DNA of 64,000 bases from Curtobacterium sp. MCPF17_002 (GCF_003234115.2 NZ_CP126251.1:3720001-3784000); one strand, 5' to 3'; counted from the stretch's first letter, positions 26,451 to 36,501 are shown. A program made the numbers and translations. Notes: a model not told the origin generated them from the sequence alone.

Positions 26451-26909
26451 ATGACTCCCCGCTCCCTGTTCCGGGCCGCCGCGATCGCCGAACTCGTCAC
26501 CTGGACCCTGCTCATCGCGGGGATGGTGCTGAAGTACGGCCTCGACGCCGGCGACTGGGGCGTGCGGATCGGTGGTGGGGTGCACGGGTTCGTGTTCCTC
26601 GCGTACCTCGTGCTCACGACCGTCGTCGCGGTGAACCAGCGGTGGTCCTTCGGCGCGCTCGTCCTCGGGTGGGCGAGCGCCGTCGTGCCGTACGCGACGG
26701 TGCCGTTCGAGGTCGCGGTCGCACGGCGCGGGATGCTCGACGGTCCGTGGCGGCGGTCGCCCGACCTCGGCGAGCGCTCCGGGTTCTGGGACCGGCTGCT
26801 CTTCGTCGTCGTCCGTCGGCCCGCGGTCGCCGCGGGCATCGGCGTCGTGGCGGTCGTCCTCGTCTTCGCCGGCCTGCTGGTGGTGGGCCCGCCGCGCGTC
26901 GGTTCGTGA
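26451..26909 (+). CDS. DUF3817-domain membrane protein
   Basis: Protein of 152 residues. The DUF3817 core is LFRAAAIAELVTWTLLIAGMVLKYG (about 5-29), GGVHGFVFLAYLV and the second and third helices up to about residue 80. A basic loop follows and a fourth helix (about 125-147) is added at the C-terminus. Function is unknown; such proteins are common in actinobacteria. CACGAT stands 6 nt before the ATG. It is convergent with isocitrate dehydrogenase. Confidence 0.87.
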   Translation: MTPRSLFRAAAIAELVTWTLLIAGMVLKYGLDAGDWGVRIGGGVHGFVFLAYLVLTTVVAVNQRWSFGALVLGWASAVVPYATVPFEVAVARRGMLDGPWRRSPDLGERSGFWDRLLFVVVRRPAVAAGIGVVAVVLVFAGLLVVGPPRVGS

Positions 26910-26920
26910 CACGACCGGAA

Positions 26921-26968
26921 GGCGGACGGGAGGCGCGGTGCCAGCTGGCACCGCGCCTCCCGTCCGCC
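26921..26968. repeat. GGAGGCGCG palindrome, copy 2 (perfect 48 bp)
   Basis: A loop-free perfect inverted repeat with 24-bp arms centred on CCAGCTGG, core GGAGGCGCGG / CCGCGCCTCC. It lies 11 bp after the DUF3817 gene and 11 bp before the convergent isocitrate dehydrogenase stop, where a hairpin in either transcript would serve as terminator. Confidence 0.9.
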
Positions 26969-26979
26969 TGTGGGTGCGT

Positions 26980-29190
<2,211 letters not shown>

Positions 29191-29250
29191 GCTGGCGGGT
29201 ACTCCCTTGTTCGACCGTCGGTACATCCACGCTACTCGCGCCGCGGGATG

Positions 29251-29264
29251 TCTCGACATCAAGA
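29251..29264 (-). promoter_or_regulatory. Candidate operator in the isocitrate dehydrogenase promoter
   Basis: TCTTGATGTCGAGA on the minus strand is an imperfect palindrome (one mismatch between arms TCTTGA and TCGAGA). It overlaps a perfect GATGTC-TC-GACATC at 29247-29260. A -10-like TAGCGT is at 29229-29234. The site sits roughly 20-30 bp upstream of the -10 box, a place for either activation or repression. The binding protein is unknown. Confidence 0.4.
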
Positions 29265-29395
29265 TACATGGTGCGTCCTGCGCGCAGCAGACACCCGGCT
29301 GTCTTCCTGGAGGCGCACTGACGTCACATAGGAACGTCACCTGCAATGGACTCCCGCGGCACCAGGGCCGCGGTCGGCCAGGAGAGGAGCGCACC

Positions 29396-29758
29396 ATGCG
29401 CACACGTCAGACGCCGGAGGACTTCGGCTGGTCCGCGGAGGACCTCCGTTCCGCCTACGCCGTGGACGGCAGTGGACCGCACCGGTACGCACCCGACGGG
29501 TCCGGCCCGTTCTCGTACGACGAGGACGGCTCCGGGCCGTGGCTGGTCGGGCCGTCACCGCGCCAGGGATCCGCCCGGTCGGCGCCGCGGGGCCGCGGGT
29601 CGGGATCGCCCCTGCGGCGGATCGGGACGGCGGTCACCGGCGGTGCGCTCGCCCTCGTGCTCGCCGTCGGCAGCGTGGCGGTGGTCGCGCACGTCGCTCC
29701 TCCACACCACGGCGTCAGCGCCTCCGCGATCCACACCGGGGAACCCGACGGGGACTGA
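29396..29758 (+). CDS. Hypothetical single-pass protein with DGSGP repeats
   Basis: Protein of 120 residues; I do not recognise the family. Residues about 20-50 hold three copies of a ten-residue unit of form YxxDGSGPxx ([30 protein letters not shown]). A basic Ser/Arg/Gly stretch (56-74) precedes one membrane helix (about 77-99), and a short outside tail follows. A GGAGAGGAG ribosome site precedes the ATG. By the positive-inside rule the repeats would lie in the cytoplasm. It sits 27 bp ahead of the antiporter gene on the same strand and may be co-transcribed. Confidence 0.78.
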   Translation: MRTRQTPEDFGWSAEDLRSAYAVDGSGPHRYAPDGSGPFSYDEDGSGPWLVGPSPRQGSARSAPRGRGSGSPLRRIGTAVTGGALALVLAVGSVAVVAHVAPPHHGVSASAIHTGEPDGD

Positions 29759-29785
29759 CCGCCGGATCGGTGCCACGCTGGGCGG

Positions 29786-31483
29786 GTGACCGAACTCCTC
29801 GTCGTCGGCGTCATCGCCGTCATCGCCATCGCCGGCGCCGCCGTGCTCGGTCCGCGGATCGGCGTCGCGGCTCCGCTCGTGCTCGTCGCGGTCGGGATCG
29901 TCGCCAGCCTGGTGCCGTGGATCCCGACGGCCGAGATCGAACCCGAGTGGATCCTCGCCGGGGTCCTGCCGCCGCTGCTGTACTCGTCGGCCGTGTCGAT
30001 GCCGTCGATGAACTTCCGGCGCGAGTTCGGCGCCATCAGCGGGCTGTCGGTCCTGCTCGTCATCGCGTCGAGCCTCGTGCTCGGACTCTTCTTCGCCTGG
30101 GTGGTGCCGGGCCTCGGGTTCTGGTGGGGCATCGCCCTCGGCGCGATCGTCAGCCCGACCGACGCCGTCGCGACCTCGATCGTGAAGCAGACCTCGGTGT
30201 CGCGCCGGGCGATCTCGATCCTCGACGGGGAGTCGCTCCTCAACGACGCCACCGCGCTCGTGCTCCTGCGCACGGCCATCGCCGCGGCTGCCGCCTCGTT
30301 CTCGTTCTGGGGCGCGCTCGGCGACTTCGCGAGGGCCGTCGCCATCGCCGTCGTCATCGGCTGGTTCGTCGGATGGGTGAACGTGTTCGTCCGCGCCCGG
30401 GTGCCGAACGCCGCCGTCAACACGGCGCTCTCCTTCGCTGTGCCGTTCATCGCCGCCGTCCCGACCGAGCTGCTGCACGGGTCCGGGCTCGTCGCGGCCG
30501 TCGTCGCCGGGCTGTTCACCGGGATCGTCGGACCGCGGAGGCTCCCGCCCGGGCACCGGCTCTCGGACGCGCAGAACTGGCAGACGATCGAGCTCGTGCT
30601 CGAGGGAGCGGTGTTCCTGACGATGGGCTACCAGCTCGCGGGGATCCTCGGCGACGTGCAGCGGGCGCACTCCGGCGTCGGGCCCGCGCTCCTCATCGCC
30701 GTCGGGGCCCTCGTGCTCACGGTGCTCGTGCGGGCGGCGTACGTCGTGCCGCTCCTGCTCGCGCTGTCGGGGAGCGCCAAGCGCGGCGAACGCATGCAGT
30801 CCCGCTTCGAGGAGATGCACGCCGGCGACCGTGACGCCATGAGCGAGGTCATCCGCGAGCACCGACCCGGCAACCGTGCGCCCTCCGAGCGGGAACTCGA
30901 CCGGTTCACGACGCGTGTGCGACGGACCCTGGCGGACATCGCGTACTTCACGAAGGCACCGCTCGGCTGGCGGGAGGGCGCCACGGTCGTCTGGGCGGGG
31001 ATGCGCGGCGCCGTGACCGTGGCCGCGGCGCAGACCCTCCCCGAGGACCTCACCCCGCAGCGTTCCCTCCTGGTGTTCATCGCGTTCGCGGTGGCGCTCC
31101 TCTCGCTCGTCGTCCAGGGCAGCACGATCGGGCCGCTCGTCCGGCGCATCGCAGCTCCGGTGACGGACAGCGCCGAGAAGGACCTCGAGGAACGTCAGCG
31201 GCTGCTCGAGCTCATGCGGACGGCGGCGGAGCAGATCCCCGACGCGCACGACGACGACGGCCCCCGGACGCAGCAGGAACTGCGGGCGGCCGACCCCGCG
31301 GAGCTCCGGGCGTGGATGGGACGCGAGAAGACCCGGCGGCTGGCCGTGCTCGAGGCGCAGCGCGCGGCGATCCTCGACGCCCGCGACGACGGGACGTTCG
31401 ACGCCGAGGTGCTCGAGTCGATGCTGCAGAACCTCGACGCCGAGCAGATCGCGCTCGAGCTCCGGGGTGCGCCGGCCCGCTGA
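29786..31483 (+). CDS. CPA1-family sodium/proton antiporter
   Basis: Protein of 565 residues with about twelve membrane helices in the first 410 residues. The ion-binding ND motif is in ILDGESLLNDATALVLLRTAI (about 149-169), and SPTDAVATSIVKQ (about 122-134) is the unwound helix. It exchanges monovalent cations for protons across the membrane. A soluble C-terminal domain of about 140 residues rich in charge follows. GTG start with CACGCT 6 nt upstream. A 16-bp tandem repeat begins within its stop codon. Confidence 0.92.
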   Translation: MTELLVVGVIAVIAIAGAAVLGPRIGVAAPLVLVAVGIVASLVPWIPTAEIEPEWILAGVLPPLLYSSAVSMPSMNFRREFGAISGLSVLLVIASSLVLGLFFAWVVPGLGFWWGIALGAIVSPTDAVATSIVKQTSVSRRAISILDGESLLNDATALVLLRTAIAAAAASFSFWGALGDFARAVAIAVVIGWFVGWVNVFVRARVPNAAVNTALSFAVPFIAAVPTELLHGSGLVAAVVAGLFTGIVGPRRLPPGHRLSDAQNWQTIELVLEGAVFLTMGYQLAGILGDVQRAHSGVGPALLIAVGALVLTVLVRAAYVVPLLLALSGSAKRGERMQSRFEEMHAGDRDAMSEVIREHRPGNRAPSERELDRFTTRVRRTLADIAYFTKAPLGWREGATVVWAGMRGAVTVAAAQTLPEDLTPQRSLLVFIAFAVALLSLVVQGSTIGPLVRRIAAPVTDSAEKDLEERQRLLELMRTAAEQIPDAHDDDGPRTQQELRAADPAELRAWMGREKTRRLAVLEAQRAAILDARDDGTFDAEVLESMLQNLDAEQIALELRGAPAR

Positions 31484-31550
31484 TCGGGTCGTCGCCGATC
31501 GAGTCAGTGGCCGATCGGGTCAGTGCCCGATCGGGTCAGTGGCCGATCGA
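31482..31550. repeat. Tandem 16-bp repeat across two convergent stop codons
   Basis: Four and a half units of GATCGGGTCAGTGGCC (the first one base short) run from the antiporter stop at 31481-31483 into the end of the opposing gene, whose stop is at 31536-31538. The repeat therefore supplies the last residues and stop of the minus-strand gene. Confidence 0.85.
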
Positions 31551-32030
31551 CACCCGGAAGACGCGCACCCCGGCGGCACGCAGCCCGGCGACCCCGAGCC
31601 GCATCCGGAAGCTCCGGAAGGGCCGCTCGAACCCGGACGGCGCCGACGCCGCACTGATCTGGTGCAGCACCTCCGAGGTCAGCGTCCGCTCGACCTTCGG
31701 CGCGAGACGGGTCAACCCGGAGACCGTCACCACGATCTGCACCGCGTTCGGCGCGAGCAGCGGCTCGATCGTCTCCGCGGTCTCCTGCGCCCGGTGGAAG
31801 GCGGGGTCGTCGCCCCGCCGCCGGATCGCGATCACGGCGAGTTCGGCGTGCCCGGTCTCCCCCGGATCCGGCAGGTCGTCGGCGCCGACCACCCGCATCC
31901 TCGAGGCGTCCACACCGGCCCGGACGGCCGCCGCGCGCAACACCGGCAGGAGGTCCTGGGTGCCGGCGAGCACGACGTCGGCGACCCGCAGGTCGATGGG
32001 TTCGTGCCGGTCACGGGGCGCTCGGGCCAT
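31536..32030 (-). CDS. Hypothetical protein
   Basis: Protein of 164 residues of unknown family. The pattern of short strands and helices (IDLRVADVVLAGTQDLLPVLRAA, GADDLPDPGETGHAELAVIAIRR, then APKVERTLTSEVLHQIS) suggests a small alpha/beta protein; no catalytic motif, signal or membrane segment is visible. ATG 32030 follows an AAAGGA ribosome site; an upstream in-frame start at 32075 lacks one. It converges on the antiporter gene. Confidence 0.7.
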   Translation of the reverse strand: MARAPRDRHEPIDLRVADVVLAGTQDLLPVLRAAAVRAGVDASRMRVVGADDLPDPGETGHAELAVIAIRRRGDDPAFHRAQETAETIEPLLAPNAVQIVVTVSGLTRLAPKVERTLTSEVLHQISAASAPSGFERPFRSFRMRLGVAGLRAAGVRVFRVSIGH

Positions 32031-32154
32031 GTCCAGGGTCCTTTCCGCTCGCTCATCGGCGACACTACCGAGCACCGGGGTCGGGCGGGCGGAACCGCCG
32101 GTCCGGTCAGGACCCTCGCAGCGCGTTCGGTAACGGTGAGATCACGAAACGACC

Positions 32155-32182
32155 TGTACAAAGCGACAGAGTCGTGCAGAAT
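32155..32182 (+). promoter_or_regulatory. Candidate promoter of the M23 peptidase gene
   Basis: TGTACA (32155-32160) and CAGAAT (32177-32182) are separated by 16 bp and end 11 bp before the ATG. This AT-richer stretch is the best -35/-10 pair in the 163-bp gap. Proof would need a mapped transcription start. Confidence 0.35.
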
Positions 32183-32193
32183 GGTGGGCGGCC

Positions 32194-33162
32194 ATGACGA
32201 CACCACGCGAAACCGACCAGCACCCGGGGACCCCGGTGGTGCACCTGTCCCGTCGCGCAGCCCTCGAGGCCGAGCGCGCCGCCGCCCGCAGGCCGGCGAA
32301 GCCGGCACGGCAGGTCGCGAAGCCAGCACGGCAGGTCGCGAAGCCAGCACGGCAGGTTGCGAAGCCGGCACGCCAGCCGGCGAGGCCAGCGGTGCCGCAG
32401 CAGCGGGTCGTCAGCCGGCCCGCGGCGACGGTGAGCCGCACGACTGACGCACCACGTGCCTCCAGGCCGAAGCGCGTGACCGGACCACAGCGCGCCACCA
32501 GGATCACGCTGACGAGCGCCCTCGCCGCACTCGCGATGTTCGCCGCCTCCGCGATGCCCGCACACGCGAGCGCCGGCACGTCGATGGCGACCTCGACCCT
32601 CGCGCCCACCGTCCGCACCCAGGACTACGCGGTCACCCAGGCCATCTCGGCCAGTGCCCTCGACCGCGACGAGTTCACCGTCGGCGGCGGGGCGGCCGGT
32701 GCTCCCGGTACGGCCGTGTCGTACGGCGGCGAGATCCGGTCGCCGTTCCCCGGGCCGGTCCGGATGAGCTCGGGCTTCGGCTACCGCTCGGCTCCGTGCG
32801 GGGCGTGCTCGTCGCTGCACCAGGGCCTCGACTTCAACCCCGGCATGGGCGCACCGATCGGCGCCGTCGCCGCGGGAACCGTGCGCGTCTCGGGCACGTA
32901 CTTCTCGTACGGCACCGCGGTCGTCATCGACCACATGGTCGACGGCCGCGAGGTCTCGACGCTCTACGGGCACATGATCCCGGGCTCGTCCCCGCTCAAG
33001 GTCGGCGACACCGTCGAGGCCGGCGAGTTCATCGGCAAGGTCGGCTCCTCCGGGGTCTCGACGGGTGCGCACCTGCACCTCGAGGTGCTCATGGACGGCG
33101 TCACGCCGATCGACCCGAAGGCCTGGCTCGAAGCGCGCATCGGGCGTTCCCTCACCGCCTAG
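32194..33162 (+). CDS. Secreted M23-family metallopeptidase
   Basis: Protein of 322 residues. A long basic N-terminus with four KPARQVA-type repeats (about 35-62) comes before a signal-like helix (SALAALAMFAASAMPAHASA, about 110-129). The C-terminal M23 domain (about 180-315) has HQGLDFNPGMG (zinc His and Asp) and HLHLEV (active-site and zinc His), so it should be active against peptidoglycan cross-links. The unusually long cytoplasmic leader before the signal is notable. No SD is evident. Confidence 0.9.
   Translation: MTTPRETDQHPGTPVVHLSRRAALEAERAAARRPAKPARQVAKPARQVAKPARQVAKPARQPARPAVPQQRVVSRPAATVSRTTDAPRASRPKRVTGPQRATRITLTSALAALAMFAASAMPAHASAGTSMATSTLAPTVRTQDYAVTQAISASALDRDEFTVGGGAAGAPGTAVSYGGEIRSPFPGPVRMSSGFGYRSAPCGACSSLHQGLDFNPGMGAPIGAVAAGTVRVSGTYFSYGTAVVIDHMVDGREVSTLYGHMIPGSSPLKVGDTVEAGEFIGKVGSSGVSTGAHLHLEVLMDGVTPIDPKAWLEARIGRSLTA
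32296..32379 (+). repeat. Four 21-bp tandem repeats in the M23 peptidase gene
   Basis: Units of 21 bp starting GCGAAGCC(A/G)GCACGGCAGG lie back to back at 32296, 32317, 32338 and 32359. They encode KPARQVA repeats, a basic Pro/Ala-rich cytoplasmic tract ahead of the signal helix. The second unit is nearly identical to the third, indicating recent expansion. Confidence 0.9.
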
Positions 33163-33170
33163 GGCCCACC

Positions 33171-33182
33171 CGGGTACGGGCA
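33171..33182 (+). promoter_or_regulatory. Candidate MmyB-type operator, copy 1
   Basis: CGGGTACGGGCA ends 40 bp before the start of the MmyB-type gene at 33222. It matches CGGGTACCGACA ahead of the third MmyB-type gene at 10 of 12 positions, at the same distance from the start. It lies just upstream of the TACGCT -10 box, in the -35 region. Confidence 0.4.
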
Positions 33183-33221
33183 GGGCCTGCCTGCGACCCG
33201 GAGGGGACGTACGCTCGTCCC

Positions 33222-34154
33222 ATGGGTATCGACGTGCGCAACGAGATCCGCGACTTCCTGTCCTCGAGGCGGGCGCGGCTCACCCCCGAGCAGGTCGGCA
33301 TGCCCTCGTTCGGCGGTGGGGTCCGGCGGGTGCCGGGGCTCCGACGGCACGAGGTCGCCATGCTCGCCGGTGTCAGCGTCGACTACTACACGCGGCTCGA
33401 GCGGGGCTCGCTCAAGGGTGTCTCCGACGGCGTGCTCGACGGGCTCGCGAGTGCCCTGCAGCTCGACGAGGACGAGCGCGTGCACCTCTGGGACCTCGCG
33501 CGGCTCGCGAACTCCGGCGTGAAGGTGATGCACCGCAACGTCCCGACCCGGGTCCGTCCCGGCGTGCAGCGGCTGCTCGACGCGATCACCGGAGCGCCCG
33601 CCTGGGTCCGGAACGAGCGCGGTGACGTCGTCGCCACGAACGAGCTCGGCCACGCCCTGTACTCGCCGATGTTCGCCGGCCCCGGGCGTCCCGTGAACAC
33701 CGCACGCTTCACCTTCCTCGACCCGGCCGCGAAGGAGTTCTTCCCGGACTGGGCGCAGACGGCACGGGACTCGGTCGCGATCCTCCGCGCGGCCGCGGTG
33801 TCGAACCCGTGCGAGCCCGGCCTTGTGACCCTCGTCGGGGAGCTCTCCACCCGCAGCGAGGAGTTCCGCACCTGGTGGGCCGCGCACGACGTCCGCATGC
33901 ACCGCACCGGCAAGAAGCGGATCATGCACCCGATCGTCGGCGAGCTGCGCCTCGACTACGAGGCGCTCGAACTCGTCGCCGACCCGGGCCTCGTGATGTT
34001 CACGTACTCGGCCGAGCCGGGCAGCGAGTCCGAGCGGTCCCTGTCACTCCTCGGCTCGTGGGCTGCCACCGAGCGGGCCGAGCAGGAGCAAGCCGAGCAC
34101 GACGCCGAGCGCCGCCGGTCCGACGCCGAGCGCCAGTCCGAGTCCGTCGACTGA
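33222..34154 (+). CDS. MmyB-type helix-turn-helix regulator, paralogue 1
   Basis: Protein of 310 residues. XRE helix-turn-helix (about 5-90): RDFLSSRRARLTPEQVG, RRHEVAMLAGVSVDYYTRLERG, then an MmyB-like PAS ligand domain (about 105-275) with PAWVRNERGDVVATN, NTARFTFLDP and STRSEEFRTWWAAHDVR. Proteins of this type often control neighbouring oxidoreductase genes in actinomycetes. TACGCT lies 6 nt before the ATG. An extra charged C-terminal tail (EQEQAEHDAERRRSDAE) distinguishes it from the other two paralogues here. The methyltransferase gene follows after 3 bp. Confidence 0.92.
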   Translation: MGIDVRNEIRDFLSSRRARLTPEQVGMPSFGGGVRRVPGLRRHEVAMLAGVSVDYYTRLERGSLKGVSDGVLDGLASALQLDEDERVHLWDLARLANSGVKVMHRNVPTRVRPGVQRLLDAITGAPAWVRNERGDVVATNELGHALYSPMFAGPGRPVNTARFTFLDPAAKEFFPDWAQTARDSVAILRAAAVSNPCEPGLVTLVGELSTRSEEFRTWWAAHDVRMHRTGKKRIMHPIVGELRLDYEALELVADPGLVMFTYSAEPGSESERSLSLLGSWAATERAEQEQAEHDAERRRSDAERQSESVD

Positions 34155-34157
34155 CCC

Positions 34158-34853
34158 GTGTCCGCTCCGGACCCCGAGAAGTACCGCCGCACCGAGCCTG
34201 CGTTCGCCCGAGCCGTCGCCGCGGCCCTCGGTGATGCCCGGACGGTCCTGGACGTCGGGTCGAGTGCCGTCTCCTACGCGCCGACCGGCCGCGAGGTCAC
34301 CACGATCGACGCCGCCGCGTTCGCCGACCAGCCGGACGCCGACGCCGCGTTCGACGCCGGGTTCGACGCCGCGCTGACGACCTTCGCGCTCGACCGGTGG
34401 GACGACCTCGAGCACGGGCTGGCCGAGGTACGCCGGGTCACCCGCGGTCCGATCGTCGCGCTGACGTTCGACCCCGACCGCGTCGGGGACTCCTGGCTCG
34501 CCGAGTACGCCCCCGAGGTCACGGCCGCCGAGGCACGGCGCTGGCCCGCGCTGTCCCGGATCGCCGACGCGCTCGGCGGGGACACCGTCACGAGCACCCC
34601 GCTGCCGATCCCCTTCACGTGCGTCGACGGGTTCTCCGAGGCGTACTACGCGCGACCCGAGCGGCTCCTCGACGCAGCAGCCCGGCAGGCGGACCCGGCG
34701 TGGGCCGCCGTCGACGAGATGACCGCCAGGCGCTCCGTCGCCGCCCTCCGGACGGCGATCGAGTCGGGCGAGTGGGACCGCCGACACGGTGCGCTGCGGG
34801 TCCGGCCGTCCTACGAGGGCTCGCTCGTGCTCGTCACCGCCCTGCCCGCTTGA
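34158..34853 (+). CDS. Class I SAM-dependent methyltransferase-like protein
   Basis: Protein of 231 residues with the methyltransferase layout: motif I VLDVGSSAVSYAPTG (about 31-45), acidic VTTIDAAAF for the second strand, and DAALTTFALDRWDDLEHGLAEVRRVTRG for motif II and post II. Motif I lacks the usual second and third glycines (VLDVGxGxG), so SAM binding is not assured. GTG start 3 nt after the regulator stop indicates co-transcription and perhaps control by it. Substrate unknown. Confidence 0.8.
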   Translation: MSAPDPEKYRRTEPAFARAVAAALGDARTVLDVGSSAVSYAPTGREVTTIDAAAFADQPDADAAFDAGFDAALTTFALDRWDDLEHGLAEVRRVTRGPIVALTFDPDRVGDSWLAEYAPEVTAAEARRWPALSRIADALGGDTVTSTPLPIPFTCVDGFSEAYYARPERLLDAAARQADPAWAAVDEMTARRSVAALRTAIESGEWDRRHGALRVRPSYEGSLVLVTALPA

Positions 34854-34863
34854 CACGTCGTCG

Positions 34864-34926
34864 TAGGCTGGCCGCGTGAGCTACCAGGAGGTGGTCGGCG
34901 CCCGTATCGCCGACATCAGGGCGTGA
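34864..34926 (+). other. Putative leader peptide ORF with its promoter ahead of the FBP gene
   Basis: TAGGCT (34864-34869) is followed after 6 nt by GTG 34876, which opens a 16-residue ORF (MSYQEVVGARIADIRA) ending TGA at 34924-34926. The ORF contains AGGAGGTGG (34886-34894), a near-perfect anti-Shine-Dalgarno complement. The 105 bp after it hold a hairpin CGCACCG-TT-CGGTGCG and a second with arms GCGCA/TGCGC. The FBP start has no ribosome site of its own. This looks like a translation-sensing leader; its expression is inferred. Confidence 0.5.
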
Positions 34927-35031
34927 TGCCCCCGGTCGCACCGTTCGGTGCGGCCGCCGTCATCGAACCCTGACTCCGCCCGGTGCGGCGCATCCCCTGC
35001 GCCCCGGGCACGAACCGAAAGCACACACACC

Positions 35032-35514
35032 ATGCTGCCCATCAGCGAGAAGACCCTCCGCACGTCCTTCGTCAACGCCTCCCGCAAGGAGACGTCCGAC
35101 CTCACCCTGCCCGCCGGTTTCGAGACCGTCGACTGGGACGCCCTCGACTTCCTCGGGTGGCGCGACCCGAAGATCGGCCGTCGCGCGTACGCCGTCGTGC
35201 CGACCCTGGAGGGCGAGGTCGTCGGCATCCTGTTCCGGCAGGCCGAGGCCTCACCGCGCTCCCGGGCGCAGTGCTCGTGGTGCCAGGACGTGAAGCTGCC
35301 GAACGACGTCGTGTTCTACAGCGCGAAGCGGTCCGGCAAGGCGGGGCGGAACGGGAACACCGTCGGAACGCTCGTCTGCCAGGACTTCGAGTGCTCGCGC
35401 AACGTCCGGAAGCTCCCGCCGCCGGCGTACGAGGGCTACGACGTCGAGGGCGCCCGCCTCCAGCGGATCGAGGACCTGCAGCTCCGTGCCGCGTCCTTCG
35501 CCGCCGAGATCTGA
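35032..35514 (+). CDS. FBP-domain (FusB-type) EF-G-binding zinc protein
   Basis: Protein of 160 residues. The N-terminal part is helical and strand mixed; the C-terminal treble-clef zinc finger has cysteines in CSWCQDV (about 83-89) and CQDFECSRNVRK (about 121-132). FusB/FBP proteins bind elongation factor G and free stalled ribosome complexes; some confer fusidic acid resistance, while many chromosomal forms have a housekeeping or stress role. The start has only a weak ribosome site, and the gene sits 105 bp behind a putative leader ORF. Confidence 0.85.
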   Translation: MLPISEKTLRTSFVNASRKETSDLTLPAGFETVDWDALDFLGWRDPKIGRRAYAVVPTLEGEVVGILFRQAEASPRSRAQCSWCQDVKLPNDVVFYSAKRSGKAGRNGNTVGTLVCQDFECSRNVRKLPPPAYEGYDVEGARLQRIEDLQLRAASFAAEI

Positions 35515-35566
35515 GCGGTCCCGTCCCGAGGGACGCGCGTGCGGGGTGCGGACCCGAGTGACTGAC

Positions 35567-35608
35567 GGACTGGAGGCGCGGGGCGGCCCCGCACCGCGCC
35601 TCCAGTCC
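35567..35608. repeat. GGAGGCGCG palindrome, copy 3
   Basis: Arms GGACTGGAGGCGCGG and CCGCGCCTCCAGTCC flank a short GC spacer, 53 bp after the FBP gene and well upstream of the urate operon promoter. It would insulate the urate operon from read-through. Confidence 0.88.
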
Positions 35609-35648
35609 GACAGCGGCGACCGTTTCAGGGCCGTGGGTCGCGTTCCGA

Positions 35649-35693
35649 GGGAAACCGCCTCGAAACGCGGGTGAAACGAACGTTCCATAGCGT
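35649..35693 (+). promoter_or_regulatory. Promoter and candidate operators of the urate operon
   Basis: TAGCGT at 35688-35693 is the -10 box, 6 nt before ATG 35700. Just upstream are three GAAAC motifs (35651, 35662 and 35673) and the palindrome GAACGTTC at 35678-35685, touching the -10 box. A similar GGGGAAAC motif precedes the -10 box of the urate permease gene. A common purine- or urate-responsive regulator is plausible, but none is encoded nearby. Confidence 0.45.
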
Positions 35694-35699
35694 GACGGG

Positions 35700-36497
35700 A
35701 TGGACCTCGGCGACCTCGACGACGCGACCGCCACCGATGCCGCCGCCACCGTGCGGGGGTGGGCCGACGTCGTGCCGTGGGTCGACGCGCTCGTCGCAGC
35801 GCGTCCGTACGCGTCGGTCGGCGCGCTGCTCGACCGTGCCCGCACGCTCGCGGGTGCGTGGGACGCTGCGGACCTCGACGCCGCGCTCGCACACCATCCG
35901 CGGATCGGGGAGCGGACCGCGGATGCATCGTCCGCGCGTGAGCAGTCGTCGATGCGGGCCGCGGCCGACGACGTCTCGGCGGCCATCGCCACGGGCAACG
36001 CGGAGTACGAGCGCCGGTTCGGTCGGGTGTTCCTCGTGCGTGCTGCCGGGCGGACGCCCGAGGAGCTCCTCGCCGAACTCCGACGGCGGCTCGGCACCGA
36101 TCCGGACGCCGAGACGGCCGAGGCGATCGCTGCCCTCGCCGACATCGCCCTCCACCGCATCCGCGCGACGTTCGGCGTGCCGCAGCTGACCACGCACGTG
36201 CTCGACGCCACCACCGGCACGCCCGCCGCGGGGATCGCCCTCGTGCTGAGCACCGTCGACGGCGAGGTCCTCGCCACCGGCACGACCGGTACCGACGGCC
36301 GCGCCGCCCTCGGTCCGGACGTCCTGCCGCGGGGCGACCTGCTGCTCCGCTTCGACACGGGCGCGCACCACCGGGCCGCCGGCGTCCCCGCGTTCCACCC
36401 GTTCGTCGTCGTCGCGTTCACCGTCACCGGGACCGAGCACCTGCACGTGCCGCTGCTCCTCAGCCCGTTCGCCTACAGCACCTACCGAGGGAGTTGA
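35700..36497 (+). CDS. Fused OHCU decarboxylase and 5-hydroxyisourate hydrolase (UraD-UraH)
   Basis: Protein of 265 residues joining two enzymes. The N-terminal UraD part (1-155) has HHPRIGE (catalytic His) and SAREQSSM (Glu/Gln). The C-terminal UraH/transthyretin-like part (about 160-265) begins LTTHVLDATTGTPAAG and ends YSTYRGS, the family signature. Together they turn 5-hydroxyisourate through OHCU into S-allantoin after urate oxidation. The order of domains matches the order needed after urate oxidase, encoded 4 bp downstream. Leaderless start at 35700. Confidence 0.95.
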   Translation: MDLGDLDDATATDAAATVRGWADVVPWVDALVAARPYASVGALLDRARTLAGAWDAADLDAALAHHPRIGERTADASSAREQSSMRAAADDVSAAIATGNAEYERRFGRVFLVRAAGRTPEELLAELRRRLGTDPDAETAEAIAALADIALHRIRATFGVPQLTTHVLDATTGTPAAGIALVLSTVDGEVLATGTTGTDGRAALGPDVLPRGDLLLRFDTGAHHRAAGVPAFHPFVVVAFTVTGTEHLHVPLLLSPFAYSTYRGS

Positions 36498-36501
36498 TCC
36501 G

